Source: Phaseolus vulgaris
Taxonomy: Eukaryota > Streptophyta > Magnoliopsida > Fabales > Fabaceae
Assembly (NCBI RefSeq): GCF_000499845.2
Contig: NC_023753.2
Coordinates: forward strand, 3,928,791-3,992,790
DNA: 64,000 bases
Reading direction: 5' to 3'
Shown in pieces: positions 1 through 12,383 of the stretch (positions within the stretch are counted from its first letter, which is position 1; every line of letters starts with the position of its first letter). The position numbers and the translations under genes were made by a program. The notes beneath the pieces were generated by a model that made no database searches, was not told where the DNA came from, and saw only the letters and a program-made list of their open reading frames with translations.

Positions 1-710
1 ATCACTAATACCACAGTAATTAATATCTTTAAAAGTTTTTTTTTTCTTTTCAACAATAATGTTGATTACTCGTATCAATATTGAATTAATATATTATGAA
101 TGTCGGTCTAACTAGATTCTTCTTTTAACCAGTTTTTCCAAAAAAAAAAAAAGGATTTTGTTTAGATAATCTTACCAATAAGCTTAATGAAACATATTTT
201 ACAAATAAGACAGTTTTAAGTATTACAAGAAATTTTATGATTTATCTTTTTATTATTGTGTGTAAATATTAGACTAATTTTGTTGAGACTTGTTTTCTCA
301 AACACTTATTAAAAAAGGTTGTCAATCTAAACACTTATTGTAATTTTTCATGCAGTTAAATATTATTACAACAATCATTCTTCTGAAACGTATAATCGTT
401 TAAGTGTTCAAGTTTGTTTTTACAAATTTTAATTATGAATAAAAAGAAAAACATTAAGATTATTAATGAGAGGTGGGAAGTGTTGAGGTACACCTTATCA
501 GTAAGATTAAGAAAAGGCATGCAATTTTGTGAGAGCTGATGCTTTTTTTTTACATTAAATATTCTACCATATATGCATCCGAAGGGGATTTTCACAATCT
601 CCCAATCCAGAAACCACTTGAATGAAAAAAAATAAAAATTTGGTGGTTTTCGTTCGACCCTTCAGAGATGCGTGTTGTTTTGGGTGTCTCCATTTGCAGA
701 CACAAAACAC
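1..710. other. AT-rich upstream region, no gene recognised
   Basis: This stretch is AT-rich with several A and T runs. The only open frames are short and of low complexity. Its right end is the promoter of the first MADS-box gene. I see no coding, RNA or transposon signature. Confidence 0.6.
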
Positions 711-718
711 CTATAAAT
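711..718 (+). promoter_or_regulatory. TATA box of AGL62-like gene 1
   Basis: The octamer CTATAAAT lies about 40 bases before the ATG at 757. Transcription would then begin just before that ATG. This argues that the in-frame ATG at 622, upstream of the TATA box, is not the start. Inferred from motif and spacing only. Confidence 0.6.
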
Positions 719-756
719 TCTCTTCTCCACAGCGGCATATTCTATGTTGTGACACC

Positions 757-1533
757 ATGGATTCTGGAGCAAAGAAAAGCCGTGGTCGTCAAAAGATTGA
801 GATGAAGAAAATGAGCAACGAGAGCAATCTCCAAGTCACCTTCTCCAAGCGCCGAAGCGGTCTTTTCAAGAAGGCCAGTGAGCTCTGCACCCTCTGCGGA
901 GCCCACGTGGCGCTGGTGGTGTTCTCCCCCGGCGAGAAGGTGTTCTCCTTCGGCCACCCCAACGTGGACGCCGTCATCGACCGATTTCTGGGGCGGGCTC
1001 CGGTGCAGGACTCCGGCACCATGCAGTTCATTGACGCCCACCGCATCTCCAACGTGCGTGACCTGAACAAGCAGCTGACTCAGGTGAATGAACTTCTAGA
1101 AACGGAGAGGAAGCGCGGGGAGGAGCTGAGCCGGTTGAGGAAGGAGGCGCAGGAGCTGATGTGGTGGACCCGCCCCACCGAGGAGCTGAGTGTGGAGCAG
1201 ATGGAGCAGTACAAGGCAGCATTGGAGGAGCTGAAGAAGCACGTTGCTCAACTTGCTGAGAGGGCTATGCTTCAGAGTGCTGTAAACCAGGGTCATCAGT
1301 TTTTCCCCGGGACTTCTTCCTCTGCCAATTTCGTGCCTCAGTCTCAGCATCAGCATCAGCATCAGCCTCAGCCTCAGCCTCCTCAGGTGTTCACTGCACA
1401 GACCATTCCTTCTATCCTTCAGAACTATATGTTCCCTGATGTAACCATCATGCAGCAACAGCATCACGGTTTCGATAACATGGGGATGGGAGGATATGGA
1501 CCTGGACCTGCTCCTGCTGCTGGATTTTTCTGA
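757..1533 (+). CDS. AGL62-like type I (M-alpha) MADS-box transcription factor, 258 aa
   Basis: A single-exon nuclear DNA-binding protein. Residues about 9-68 form a complete MADS domain: the RGRQKIE start, the basic [20 protein letters not shown] helix, and the [15 protein letters not shown] strand typical of the AGL62/AGL28/AGL23 group. Residues about 90-170 are charged and leucine-rich, likely a coiled coil, with a WW pair. A Gln/His/Pro-rich tract follows at about 194-210, then a Gly/Met-rich tail. The absence of introns fits type I MADS genes. The ATG at 757 was chosen because it sits about 40 bases after a TATA box and the MADS domain begins a few residues later; the frame stays open back to 622 through promoter sequence. 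In Arabidopsis, AGL62 delays endosperm cellularisation; a similar seed role here is inference. A paralogue lies at 14463. Confidence 0.92.
   Translation: MDSGAKKSRGRQKIEMKKMSNESNLQVTFSKRRSGLFKKASELCTLCGAHVALVVFSPGEKVFSFGHPNVDAVIDRFLGRAPVQDSGTMQFIDAHRISNVRDLNKQLTQVNELLETERKRGEELSRLRKEAQELMWWTRPTEELSVEQMEQYKAALEELKKHVAQLAERAMLQSAVNQGHQFFPGTSSSANFVPQSQHQHQHQPQPQPPQVFTAQTIPSILQNYMFPDVTIMQQQHHGFDNMGMGGYGPGPAPAAGFF
1336..1386 (+). repeat. CAG/CAT/CCT codon repeat inside the MADS gene
   Basis: Seventeen codons made almost only of CAG, CAT and CCT encode a Gln/His/Pro tract in the C-terminal region. Such tracts change length easily by slippage. The paralogue at 14463 lacks it and carries a serine run instead. 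Confidence 0.8.
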
Positions 1534-3574
1534 TCCATTCAACGGATCCATGGTGGTGATGCCCTGTCGTTTTTTAGATTTCATCTTGTATTTTAAGTTT
1601 CTAGTTCTTCCTTAAATTTCATGTTGTTTTTATATTTCAGTGTAAGGTAGTTGTTCCTTTTATGTATGTGACATAGTTAGCACTGGACTAGGGTTCGGAT
1701 ATTAAAGACATGTCTTGAACCATTATCTTGAGAGACTCATGTATTGTTGGATCGGATCGCAGTCCCTGAATATCTTCTATTGTTGGATTGGATCGCAGTT
1801 CCTGCATACTGTCATTTATTTCTTATGTAGTTGGGTCTGTAGTGTTTTCTTTTTCATTCCAGTTAATTCAATAAAGGGCATATTTACTTACTTTTTACCT
1901 GTTTGGTTTGCTTTCACTTAGGTGAAATTAATTTTTAGTTTATAATTTGTTTTAAATTATTCAATATGATTATTTAAATAGATTGTGGTTACAGATTTTC
2001 CATTGGAATGCTGATAAGCACATACTTTTGGGGCTGCAGATGGTTGAAAAGAGAGACACATAATAAGAAGAGAAGGCGAAAGAATTAAGTTATTAAAAGA
2101 TGAAAAGAAGTTGTGAAGAAAATAAATCAAGTAGAAAATGTGAATATAAGTATACTTATTATTTTTTATTTTAGATATTATTTATACATTTTTTTCAACA
2201 GTAAAAAATAATATTATATGAAGTACTTGGGATTATCCAATAATCCATGTACAGAAATATACATATATGAAAAAAATATATGCTATATACAAAAATTCCT
2301 CTTGGATCTTACTTTATGTGTAATTGAAGCTTAACAAAATCTTATACATCAGTAATTGAGTTACACTTTTTCTATTTTCCCTTATTCTTCTTACCACCTT
2401 CACTTATACTTCTTCCTGTGTATCATATTTCCTTTTCTCCTCAGCATCCCCAAATAGATATTGATTATATAAAACAAGCTGTTTCTAAAATAACTCTGAT
2501 GTTTGGAAATAACTCTAAAATAAGTCTGTATTAAGGTTTTATCAAATATCAATCAGCTAATTAAAAATCTAGTTAGAAAACTTGACTTAAGATTAATAAC
2601 TAAAAACAACTAACGAGCTACATTTCTCCATAAATATACAATTCACTTGGTGGTTTAATCCATATCAAAATATAGAACGATACTTTTTAACATTAGATCT
2701 CGTATCTAAAAATAAACCATGATTTTTTAAGCATAATATATTATTAAACATATAATTCAGTAACATAAATTATACAGATGATTTTAATATAAATAAATAG
2801 ATCAAATTCAGCATATGATAGTTGATGGGTTACATTTAATTTTAACAAAAATGAAAACTATGTACCTTTTAAAAATGTATAAGCAATCATAAAGATCATA
2901 GAGATGATGAACAATTCCGCATTCCAAAACATCCAAAGTTTAAATTATTATGAGAATTTTTCATATTTTAAGTTTACAAGTTCCCAAAGTTTTAAATTTA
3001 TTTGACAATAATAATTTTTCTCTCAACGGATTTTGGGTAAAAAAATATTCACCACCTTTGACTGAAAATCTAACCTCAAAAGTGTTCATTCTCCATCATC
3101 TTCATATTGTAATAAGATTTTTTTTATTTAATTATTATATATGTATATATATTGCTAGAAACTTTAAGTATTACAAAATTTTAAATAAGAAAAAAAGCAT
3201 TGAAAACTAATATGTTTTAAACTAATAATTACTTATAAAAATAAAAAAAATTGATAGATATATGATGAAACTCAACATTTGATTTTAGTTTACATAACTA
3301 TTGTTTTGAGATGTATTTAGGTTTATTAGCATAACATGAGATGATGTGTTGATTTGAAGGAGATTTTGATGACGTTTTCACCTCTGATTGATGGTTTTTT
3401 TTTTCATTGCTTATTATTTTAGTAGAATGAAAATGTAAAGTATGAATCAATTTCTAAAATAATCTTAAACAAATTTGCATTGAAAATTTGGTTTTCTACC
3501 TTTCCTACATAATAATCTATTGTATTGAGAAATAATTGATTATCTTAAGAAATAATCAATTATGTTGGTCAAAG
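1534..3574. other. Intergenic region with 3' flank of AGL62-like gene 1
   Basis: The first 200-400 bases are the likely 3' untranslated region. The rest is AT-rich with no convincing coding frame. Apart from the 36-base duplication at 1742 nothing structured was seen. Confidence 0.6.
1742..1804. repeat. Two-copy direct repeat, period 36
   Basis: A 27-base segment beginning TATTGTTGGAT and ending CAGTCCCTG recurs 36 bases later with two mismatches. It lies about 200 bases after the stop of the first MADS gene. Function unknown; probably a local slippage duplication. Confidence 0.75.
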
Positions 3575-5850
3575 AACTTGTATAGCTAACATCTTGTGTT
3601 AGGAGGATGTAGTAGTATGTTTTGCAGGTTTGAAGAGACATTCTTATGTTAACTAAAGTGGACCGTTGGAGAAGTAACAACTTTTTGTTGTCAGGAGCGT
3701 AAGAGGAAAGAGTTAAATTGTAAAAGAAATTTTCTTTCTTTTAATTTTCTAGGTCGTTTGTAACGAATTGTTATGTTTGGTTAGAGTTGACATCAGTAGA
3801 TCATCATGATCCTTTTTCACACTTCTAGCATTTCAAACTTGTTAATGTACCTGTCAATGCTTTTTGGAAAAGTGTTTGGATTGCAGTTGTTGGTGAGATT
3901 TGGAGACATAGGAATAATTTTTTTTTAAAGGTGGTGTGTTTGATGTTTTACCCTGCTAATGTGAATGGTCCGCAGTTTAGAGTCTGGGAGGGTGTGTGGA
4001 TTGCTTTGGTAGGTGAAATATGGAAACATAACAACATGAGGGTTTTTAGGAATGAGAGAGCTGATTATTTAGAGATATTTGGGGTGGTACAAAGAAAAAC
4101 CTGAGTTTGGATTAAAGAAAAATTTGTTGAGTTCTCTTATTCTGAATGGTGTATGGAACCATTGGAATGTATGAAATATGTTAAGAAGTAATGATTCATA
4201 TTAGAAAACTTGTATAGCTAACCTCTTGTTTTAGGGAGGATGACAATGTGTTTTGCAGGTTTGAGGAGACATTCTTATGTTAACTAAAGTGGATTGTTGG
4301 AGGAGTAAAGTAACAACTTTTGGTTGTGGGGAGCGTAAGAGGAAAGAGTTAAATTGTAAAAGAAATTTTCTTTCTTTTAATTTTCTAGGTCGTTTGTAAC
4401 GAATTGTTATGTTTGGCTAGAGTTGACATCAGTAGATCATCATGATCCTTTTTCACACTTCCAGCATTTCAAACTTGTTATTGTACCTGCCAATGCTATT
4501 TGGGGAAGTGTCTGGATTGCAGTTGTTGGTGAGATTTGGAGACATAAGAATAAACATTTTTTTAAAGGTGGTGTGTTTGATGTTTTACCTTGCTAACGTG
4601 AATGGTCCGCAGTTGAGAGTTTGGGAGAGTGTGTGGATTGCTTTGGTAGGTGAAATATGGAAACATAAGAACAGGAGGGTTTTTAGGAATGAGAGAGCTG
4701 ATTATTTAGAGATCTTTGTGGTGATACAAAGAAAAACATGGGTTTGGATTAAAGAAAAATTTGTTGAGTTCTCTCATTCTGAATGGTGTATGGAACTATT
4801 GGAATGTATGAAATATGTTAAGAAGTAATAGTTCATATTAGAGAACTTGTATAGCTAACCTCTTATTTTATGGAGGATGTAGCAATGCCTTTTGCAGGTT
4901 TGAGGAGACATTCTTATGTTAACTGAGGTGGTGGATTATTGGAGGAGTAGTAGCTTTTTGTTGCCGGGAGCTTAAGAGGAAAGAGTTAATTTGTAAAAGA
5001 ATTTTTCTTGCTTTTAATTTTCTAGCTCGTTTGGAACGATTGTTATGTTTGGTTAAAGTTAACATCGGTAGATCATCAAGATTCCTTTTCACACTTCCAG
5101 CATTTCAAACTTGTTAATGTACCTGTCAATACTGTTTGGGAAAGTGTCTGGATTGCAGTTATTTGTGAGATTTGGAGACATAGGAATAAATATTTTTTTA
5201 AAGGTGGTGTGTTTGATTATTTACCCTGCTAATGTGAATGGTCCGCGATTTAGAGTTTGGGAGGGTGTGTGGATTGCTTTGTTAGGTGAAATATGGAAAC
5301 ACAAGAACATGAGGGTTTTTAGGAATGAGAGAGCTGATTATTTAGAGATCTTTGTGGTGGTACAAAGAAAAACCTGGGTTTGGATTAAAGAAAAATTTGT
5401 TGAGTTCTCTTATTCTGAATGGTGTATGGAACCATTGGAATGTATGAAATATGTTAAGAAGTAATGGTTCATATTAGAGAACTTGTATAGCTAACCTCTT
5501 GTTTTTGGGAGGATGTAGCAGTGTGTTTTGCAGGTTTGAGAAGACATTCTTATGTTAACTAAAGTGGTGGACTGTTGGAGGAGTAGCGACTTTTTGTTGC
5601 CGGAGCGTAAGAGGAAAGAGTTAATTTGTAAAAGAATTTTCTTGCTTTTAATTTTCTAGCTCGATTGGAACTATTGTTATGTTTGGTTAGAGTTGACATC
5701 GATAGATCGTCATGATCCCTTTTCACACTTCCAACATTTCAAACTTGTTCATGTACCTGTCAACGCTGTTTGGGGAAGTGTCTGGATTGTAGTTGTTGGT
5801 GAGATTTGGAGACATATGAATAAACATTTTTTTAAAGGTGGTGTATTTGG
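3575..5850 (+). repeat. Tandem array, unit about 636 bp, about 3.6 copies
   Basis: The motif AACTTGTATAGCTAAC recurs at 3575, 4207, 4844 and 5480, giving periods of 632, 637 and 636 bases. The first three units are complete; the fourth breaks off near 5850, where the ordinary LINE 3' end takes over. Each unit contains two related copies of the VGEIW-type coding segment, so there is also a shorter internal duplication. Open frames at 4442-4828 and 5111-5464 are readings of this array and not independent genes. Confidence 0.88.
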
Positions 5851-6164
5851 TCATCCTTGGTTCAATTAAATGTATGGTCTTGGGTTACTTATAATTTTTT
5901 CTCTGTATGTTTTTCTTATTTTGATTGATGTCTTGGTCCTCTGGTTTGTATGTATTTTATAAAGAGACTTTGAAACTCCAGGCCTTTTGTTTTTTAGAAG
6001 GTTAGGATGAGGTGTTATGTTGTTTATGAGGTGTCTTTATTTGTTGATATTTGTGGTAAGCTTTTTGTGGGAGGTGTTGTACATTTCTGTTCAATTTTGT
6101 ACAAGGGTTGGATCACCCCTTAAGTGGTTCATATTTATTTATTTATTTTTATTGATAAAAAAAA
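3575..6164 (+). mobile_element. Decayed LINE 3' region, internally tandem-repeated
   Basis: Translated pieces match the C-terminal part of plant LINE reverse-transcriptase proteins, after the zf-RVT domain: repeated VWIA(L/V)VGEIW(K/R)H(K/R)N segments followed by a Trp-rich tail. No RT catalytic core is present and frames are broken. After 5850 the sequence becomes a 3' untranslated region ending in TTTTTATTGATAAAAAAAA, the same kind of end as the LINE copy at 8820-9720. This is a 5'-truncated, dead element; its 3' part was multiplied in tandem (separate entry). Confidence 0.75.
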
Positions 6165-7015
6165 TTCCACCAATAACTACTCTTAAAAAAATAGAAAATT
6201 CTCTCTCATTCATTGCAATGGTTTCATACTTCTGGAAAGTTAGAGTTTGTTTATTATATGAAAAAGATGTTATGGAAATGTTATACATCACATATTATTT
6301 GAAAAAAAAATTTATAAAAAATTTATAGGTTTTTTATTTTATAATCTATCACAAATAGTATATTTTTTAGTTTGTTTTTAATCTAAATTTGGAAATCATT
6401 GCACTAATATTTGGTGTGTTATAGGTAATTGAGTGTTTTCATTATGTTTTTAAATTTTCTTTAATGTATGTTTCAAGAAGGGTTGTTTTTGTTTTGATGT
6501 AATTACATAAATGTTTCTTGTAATAGGATATTTTATTTTAAGATTTTTAGTGAAAAATGCAGTTCATATTCTCTAAATTAATTGGATGTAAATTTAGAAA
6601 ACATTGAACCAATATAAAATTTCTTATATATTATTTATTTTTACTTTACAAAGCCCATAAATACTTTTGGTGATTAGAAAAAAGATATCATTTATTAATG
6701 TATCTAAAATCTTAACCTATCAATGATTTATATGATGTTCATAATTAAGTTTACTAAATTGAGAAAGATTAATACAAAATTTTGTTTTCAAATTTCGAAA
6801 TAAAATTATATAATATTAAAATAAAATTAACAAAGTCTTGAAATATAATTATCACACATCTTAAATAAAAGAGGATAAAAGTACTATTAGAAAAATAAAT
6901 AATATTCAAATACTTTATTTGAAAATAAAATTAAATAAAATTATTTATGTAATTGAAACTATAACAAATTAGAATATTCATTAAAATTGTGGAAGGAGAG
7001 TTATGGGCGAATGAT
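6165..7015. other. AT-rich intergenic region
   Basis: No gene or clear repeat was recognised. The sequence is A/T-rich with short random frames only. Confidence 0.6.
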
Positions 7016-7445
7016 ATATGGAATTGGTTGTTAACTTGGAGAAGATAGTGATTCGAATGGGAGAAGTCTTTGGTTGAAGGACTAATGGACATGTTATATG
7101 ACACTCACCTTCGTGTTAATAGGGTAGATGGTTGGGTGTGGAATCTAAGCAAAAACAAGGAGTTTTCTGTTTAATTTGCCTACAATATACTAAGTCTTTT
7201 AAAGGTTTTAAGGGTAGGATTAGGGATGAGACATTCTCATATTTGTGGAATACTAAATTTCTACAGAGTGCAAACTTTTTTGCTTGGCACATACTTAAAG
7301 GGAGAGTAGCAACAAAGGAAAATTTGTGTAGAGGATGAATTATACAAGCTGATATGAGGTGTCCATTGTACACATCCCACACCGAGTCAATCAAACATCT
7401 ATTTTTTTGAGCACAAAATCGTATGTGAAGTTTGGAAGTTGTAAT
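7016..7445 (+). mobile_element. LINE fragment with degenerate zf-RVT domain
   Basis: In broken frames one reads the zf-RVT pattern of plant LINEs: W(N)TKFLQSANFFAWHILKGRVATKENL, a cysteine region, then IKHLFFEHKIVCEVW. Stop codons interrupt at about 7090, 7170 and 7338. No poly-A end or target duplication was found. It is on the + strand like the copies at 3575 and 8820. Confidence 0.65.
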
Positions 7446-8819
7446 AGATGGATCAAAATCTATATTGTTATACAACAATCATCCTAAAGACAACTTTTGC
7501 AAGTTTCAAATTGAGCTACTTAATAAAAAAGAAAATTGAGTTTAGAAGGAGATATGAGTTGTAGTGGTCTAGAACATGTGCACACAAAAAAATAAGATAA
7601 AAATTTAATAAAATAAATACAAAATAAATTTGTCGTGTAACACAACTAAAAATTTGGGCTTGATTTAGGAATAAGTACTCAAATTGGTACTTGAACCCAA
7701 TTGACACTAGAAGGTCAAAGATACCTTTTGTGCTGAATGCATAGTATATAATAGTCATCTCTAATCGATGTGACATTTTCATTCCAATAACATATTTTGG
7801 TCCATTGTTAAATTTTTTTATTAATTAAAATAAAAACATTAATTTAAAGGAATATTTTTTCATTGTATTATTCAAATTTTAAAAAATGAGTTGGTGGTTT
7901 AGTTCCTTCTGTTCCGTCATTAACCTATCAATATGATAGTATAAAAAGATGATAAGAACGGACTCACATATTAAAAACACTAATTCAACATAAAACATAA
8001 TTCAACATAAGAAGATGATACTAAATTTTAATTGACTAATATGCCAATCCAAATCAAGATTCATCCTTCCATCCTTAGGACTAATAATAAGTAATGTAAT
8101 ATAACAATATAACTTTTGATGTCAAAGTTAAGTGCTTTTTAAAATAACAAAAGACAAAGTAATATTGATTGCAACATAAAACATGTAGGTAATAGAATAT
8201 ATAAGAATGCAATCATATATTTCACAAATTTAAATATTAAATTTAAATGTATATCATCATAATAATGTAGAGGAAACAATTGCATTACTTTCTTCCTCTA
8301 AAAAATATGCTATCATTTGTTCCATACCCTTCTCATCCAACTCAAAATTTTGTTGTTTTTTTATTTAAATAACATGTATTTTATGGTTAACATATATATA
8401 TATATTATATTTTTTTTCAATATTCTTGTGTCATAATATTCCATAAGGATGGACTTGATGAAATTTCTTTTCTAAACAATGTTTGTTTTATATATTCTAT
8501 TAAGTTTTTAACTGAGTCTTACACTTTCTTTGTTTTCAGTGATTACCTGATTATGCATAAAAAAAAATGTTGTCGATATTTTATTCAGCTCATCAACGAC
8601 CATATGCAAAGAAAGAAAGACGAGTAATTTGGTTGAAATAATAAAAAAGAAAAATGATATTTATCATATTAAACAAATACTTGACGACAGACCACCTTAA
8701 TAAAAAAAAACCAGAGCACTATTGCCATATCATACAACAATAGTAAAAAAGAAAGATCATTAACAATAACTACGTGTGAGAATAAATATTTTGAAAGCCA
8801 TAATGAGATAAGGTTTAAG
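7446..8819. other. AT-rich intergenic region
   Basis: No gene recognised. The sequence is strongly A/T-biased and contains only short, low-complexity open frames on both strands. Confidence 0.6.
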
Positions 8820-9720
8820 CCATAAAGCTGCTAAGGTGGCCGAGATCGAGAACTGGTCTAATAATGCGTAGATCCCTCTTTGACTGTGAGAAGTTGTTGG
8901 AGGAGCAGTTGAGTCAGTTGCTGCAAGAGATAAAGATGGATGCGGCAGGAGTGGATAGTTGGGTCTGGAAGGCTGAGGGGTCTCAAAGTTTTATTGTTAA
9001 CTCAGCTTATATTAAGGTTAGGAGGGTTAGTGATGGGGAATTCTCTCCGATTTACTGTAGGTTATGGAGGTGTAAAACCTTGCCTTCTGCTGTTTTCTTG
9101 GCCTGGAGGGTGTTGGTAAATAGGATTGCGACTATGGTTAATTTGGTAAGGTGCGGGGTGGTGGTTGAAAACCTTGTATGCTACTTGTGTGGGATGGTTG
9201 AAGAGTCGTCGAGTCACTTGTTCTCCGTTTGTGACTTTTCCTGGAGGGTCTGGTGTCTTTGCTTTGAGTGACTTGGAGTGTCGTTCGTAATCCATTTGGA
9301 TCCTATGCAAAATTTTATCCAATTCAAGTTGAGTCAAACATCTATTTCAGCTAATGATGTTTGGGGGGCAATTTGGGTTGGAATTGTGAGTGAAATTTGG
9401 AAGCATAGGAACTCGATCGTCTTTAATGGAGGAGTGGCAGATGTGTTAGAAGTTTTTGCCTCAGCGCAAGTAAAGGTGTGGTCTTGGATTGCTGCAAAGT
9501 CCCGCGAAGTTTATTTTTCCTACCCCTGTTGGGTTTTGGATCCTTTGGCCTGTATACGGCTGATTCGGTAAAGCTAGTTAGTACTTGGTTTGGTTGGCCC
9601 TTTGTCCGGTGATTTTTGCGTTTCTAGTTAGGAGTTGGATTCTATGTGTTCTTGTAAAAGGGTTTGACCATCCTTAAAGTGGTTCCCATTTATTTATTTT
9701 TTATTGCTGATAAAAAAAAA
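8820..9720 (+). mobile_element. 5'-truncated LINE copy with zf-RVT domain and 3' end
   Basis: The frame at 8864-9271 carries a clear zf-RVT domain: a Trp-Arg-Cys segment, FLAWRVLVNRIATMVNLVRCG, then CYLCGMVEESSSHLF and a final Cys/Trp. A stop at 9269 is followed by a frame change; 9278-9571 continues with the VGIVSEIWKHRNSIVFNGG tail. The 3' flank ends in TTTTTTATTGCTGATAAAAAAAAA at about 9697-9720, a typical short LINE tail. The RT core is absent, so this is a dead 5'-truncated copy. The left boundary and target duplication could not be fixed. Confidence 0.78.
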
Positions 9721-10690
9721 ACTAATAATCTTGTATACTATACACATAAGAAATATCAACAAAAGTTAATAAATTTAGCTGAATAAACATATTTTTTTAT
9801 CGCAATAAGTGAAATGAATTAAAAAATCATTTAAGGAATTATGTAACTCATACAAAATATAAGTTAAACGCCTCCAACAAAACCTAAAAACTGATAAAAA
9901 AATATCACCAGAATAGCAACAGAAAGGAAAACTATTAACAAATTATGCTTTGTGGATTAGCTATAACAAAATAACCTATCAACTATCCAAAAGAACATAA
10001 TGCTTCAGCACCATCGTGCCCATTAAAACAAAAAACTGACAGAAATCTGATGCAGAATCTAACAATAAGGATCAACATAGAAATTTGTGTAAAACCCAAA
10101 CAATATTTTCTGGATATTATATGCCATTTTCTCTTCCAACTATATTTCTTTTTTTTACTACTTGTACTATTGTTCTAGAGCTCATTTCAATATTGTGTCA
10201 TATGCATCTGCCTCTAATATGCAATTTGATATTGGTGCCAATCACAATCACTTCCAACAAATACAATTCTATTATACAAATTGTTAAGCTTACATATATC
10301 AGTAGTAGGCTTTGGCATCCCCTTAGTTGATGTTGGATGGGACTCTTCCATCTTAAGGGTCTGTGTTCCAAGGTTGTTGGTTTTCATGGGTATATTTTTA
10401 TGTTCACATCAATTGTTCACCTTCTTACTTGTGTGTATTGGTATGTTGTTAAACTACTTGTTATGATTCTTTATAGTCTATATTTGACATACACAAAGAA
10501 GAAGAAATCAAAACTATCTGTCTTTGTTTTGACTGTAATCTGCCTATCATTAGTTATAATTACTCTCAAATTCTTTTAAAATGACTCAACATATACTAAA
10601 TATAAAATTCAATAGTAGCCTTCCTCAAACAACTCATATGAATCATGTTAATTGATATGACATAAATCTCATGTAGCATTTTTCTCATAT
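9721..10690. other. AT-rich intergenic region
   Basis: Short frames at 10085-10579 are hydrophobic, low in complexity and match nothing I recognise; I treat them as chance. No repeat family identified. Confidence 0.55.
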
Positions 10691-11520
10691 CAGTAATAAA
10701 AAATAAAATAAATAAAAACTATTTTAGGGGTGATCCAACCATGTACAAAATCGTACAAAAATGAGTAATCTCTCCTCTCATAATTTTGCCACTAATTTTC
10801 TACTAGAACAAATACAATTTGACCAACCTAAACAAACCAGGGAATCCAGACACCAGTCAAAAAATGAAAAACAAGCAGAAGGGACTTTAGAGGTTACCCA
10901 GGATCAGACCTTTAGTTGAGCCAAGGAGAAATTTTCAAAATTATAAATCACTCAATCTTTAAAGATGTGTTTATTCCTATGCCTCCAAATCTCACTTACC
11001 ACCGCAATCCAGACACTTCCCAAAATTAAATTAAGAGAAGTAGGTGCTTCATGTATACTGTAGAAAACGTGAGACAGAAGTGTGATGAGTAGTCGAACTC
11101 AACCCTAACCACTCGAAGCAAATGTTCCAAACTAGCAAAGCAATTTTACAGCAAAAAAACAAATGACTTGTTGTTTCCTCATTCGCTCCACATAGGCAAC
11201 ATAAAATACTTTTTAATTCAATCTCACGTCTCTTCAAGTTGGCCTTAGTAGCTAACTTATTTTCCAGCACCCTCCAAGCATTGAGATGGGTTGAGGGCAA
11301 AACCTTTATCATCCAGAAAGAACTATACAACTGTTTAGTTCCCCCTTCTTTCTCTCCCCTTAAGACTCTGTAAGCAGACCTAACAGAATACTCAATAGAC
11401 TCATCATCATTGCAAATCCATCTATCCTCATTTTTCAGGACGAGACTCAAACCGGACACCTCCTAAAAAACCTGACTAATTAACTTGGTTCTTCTCTCAC
11501 TCGAAAAGTCCTTCTCCAAA
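10691..11520 (-). mobile_element. LINE fragment in inverse orientation
   Basis: Read on the minus strand, 11049-11459 encodes a zf-RVT domain: WMIKVLPSTHLNAWRVLENKLATKANLKRR, then CCLCGANEETTSHLFFCC. Further down the minus strand follow the VWIAVVSEIWRHRNKH segment near 11000 and a 3' flank containing GGTTGGATCACCCCT, also present at 6108-6121. The tail reads TTTTTTATTACTGATA near 10700. It belongs to the same family as the + strand copies at 3575 and 8820, and is broken by stops. Confidence 0.75.
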
Positions 11521-12320
11521 TTAAATTATTTTCTAGTCAATCAGTTTGATTAATCCAATATATAAAATCATATCTTAATCTTGGATTGACATTCTAAAAA
11601 ATTACAAGTAAAAAGGGGGAAGATACTTAAAAACTGACTTGACAAAGCTTACCCTTTTCTATGCATGTTTAAATTTCCATCTAATTAGTTTTTTAAAATT
11701 TTTACTACTACTGGTTTTCATAACTGATATGTTATTGGAGTCTCCCCAAAATAGACCTACATAGATTAAAGGTAAATTCATCTCTCCAAAATTTATAATA
11801 GTTGCAAATCTTTCCATTAGATTCCTTTTTACACATAACCCTCATAATATACTTTAACAAACTTTAATTTTAGACCTAAGATTGGTTCAAAATATCTTAA
11901 TAACATATTTGACTTTTGCTTCACACAAGAAAAGTATTATCAACCAACTCTAACATATTTACCATATTTCATCCACTCTTACTTTTATCGGTTCTAAGTG
12001 TTTTTTTTCTTCTTTCTATTTATTATTTATCTAACTAATCCTTGAACTACAATTAGAAACAAAAATAAAATAGTAGTATTATTGATAATTCTAAATACCT
12101 ATTTATCTAATCTATCCACTTTAGAAAAAAAATGAATTTTTGCACAGTCTATCTACTTTTGACAAAAACTTAATTTTTCCATCTAGTAATATAGAAATCT
12201 TTATCTAACTAAATTATACTTTTTTTTATATTCTATTTTTATTATTATATAAATTTTTGTGTCCTATTTCTTCCATCACTTCATTTACAACTTTTACTCT
12301 TCAAAGTAAGTTTGTTTCTT

Positions 12321-12383
12321 TTAGAAAAATCAATTTTTAGAAAAATCAATTTTTAGAAAAATCAATTTTTAGAAAAATCAATT
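12321..12383. repeat. 16-bp tandem repeat, four copies
   Basis: The unit TTAGAAAAATCAATTT is repeated four times in perfect register, the last copy missing one base. The copies are identical, so the array is young or slippage-maintained. No function is suggested by its position. Confidence 0.9.

Noticed and set aside
622..756. 45-codon N-terminal extension of the first MADS protein
   Set aside because: It lies mostly upstream of or across the TATA box at 711-718, has no similarity to the family, and the ATG at 757 places the MADS domain in the usual position.
742..1584. Long open frames opposite the first MADS gene
   Set aside because: GC-rich coding sequence leaves antisense frames open; their composition matches nothing and they shadow the true gene.
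4442..5464. Two similar open frames (128 and 117 codons) as a small gene family
   Set aside because: They are in-register readings of the LINE-derived tandem array and mix two frames of the element.
8857..9730. CTAATAAT on both sides of the LINE copy as target duplication
   Set aside because: Only 8 bases, and the left one seems to lie inside LINE-derived sequence; could be chance.
10085..10579. Overlapping hydrophobic frames
   Set aside because: Short, overlapping in different frames, and T-rich; typical random frames in AT-rich DNA.
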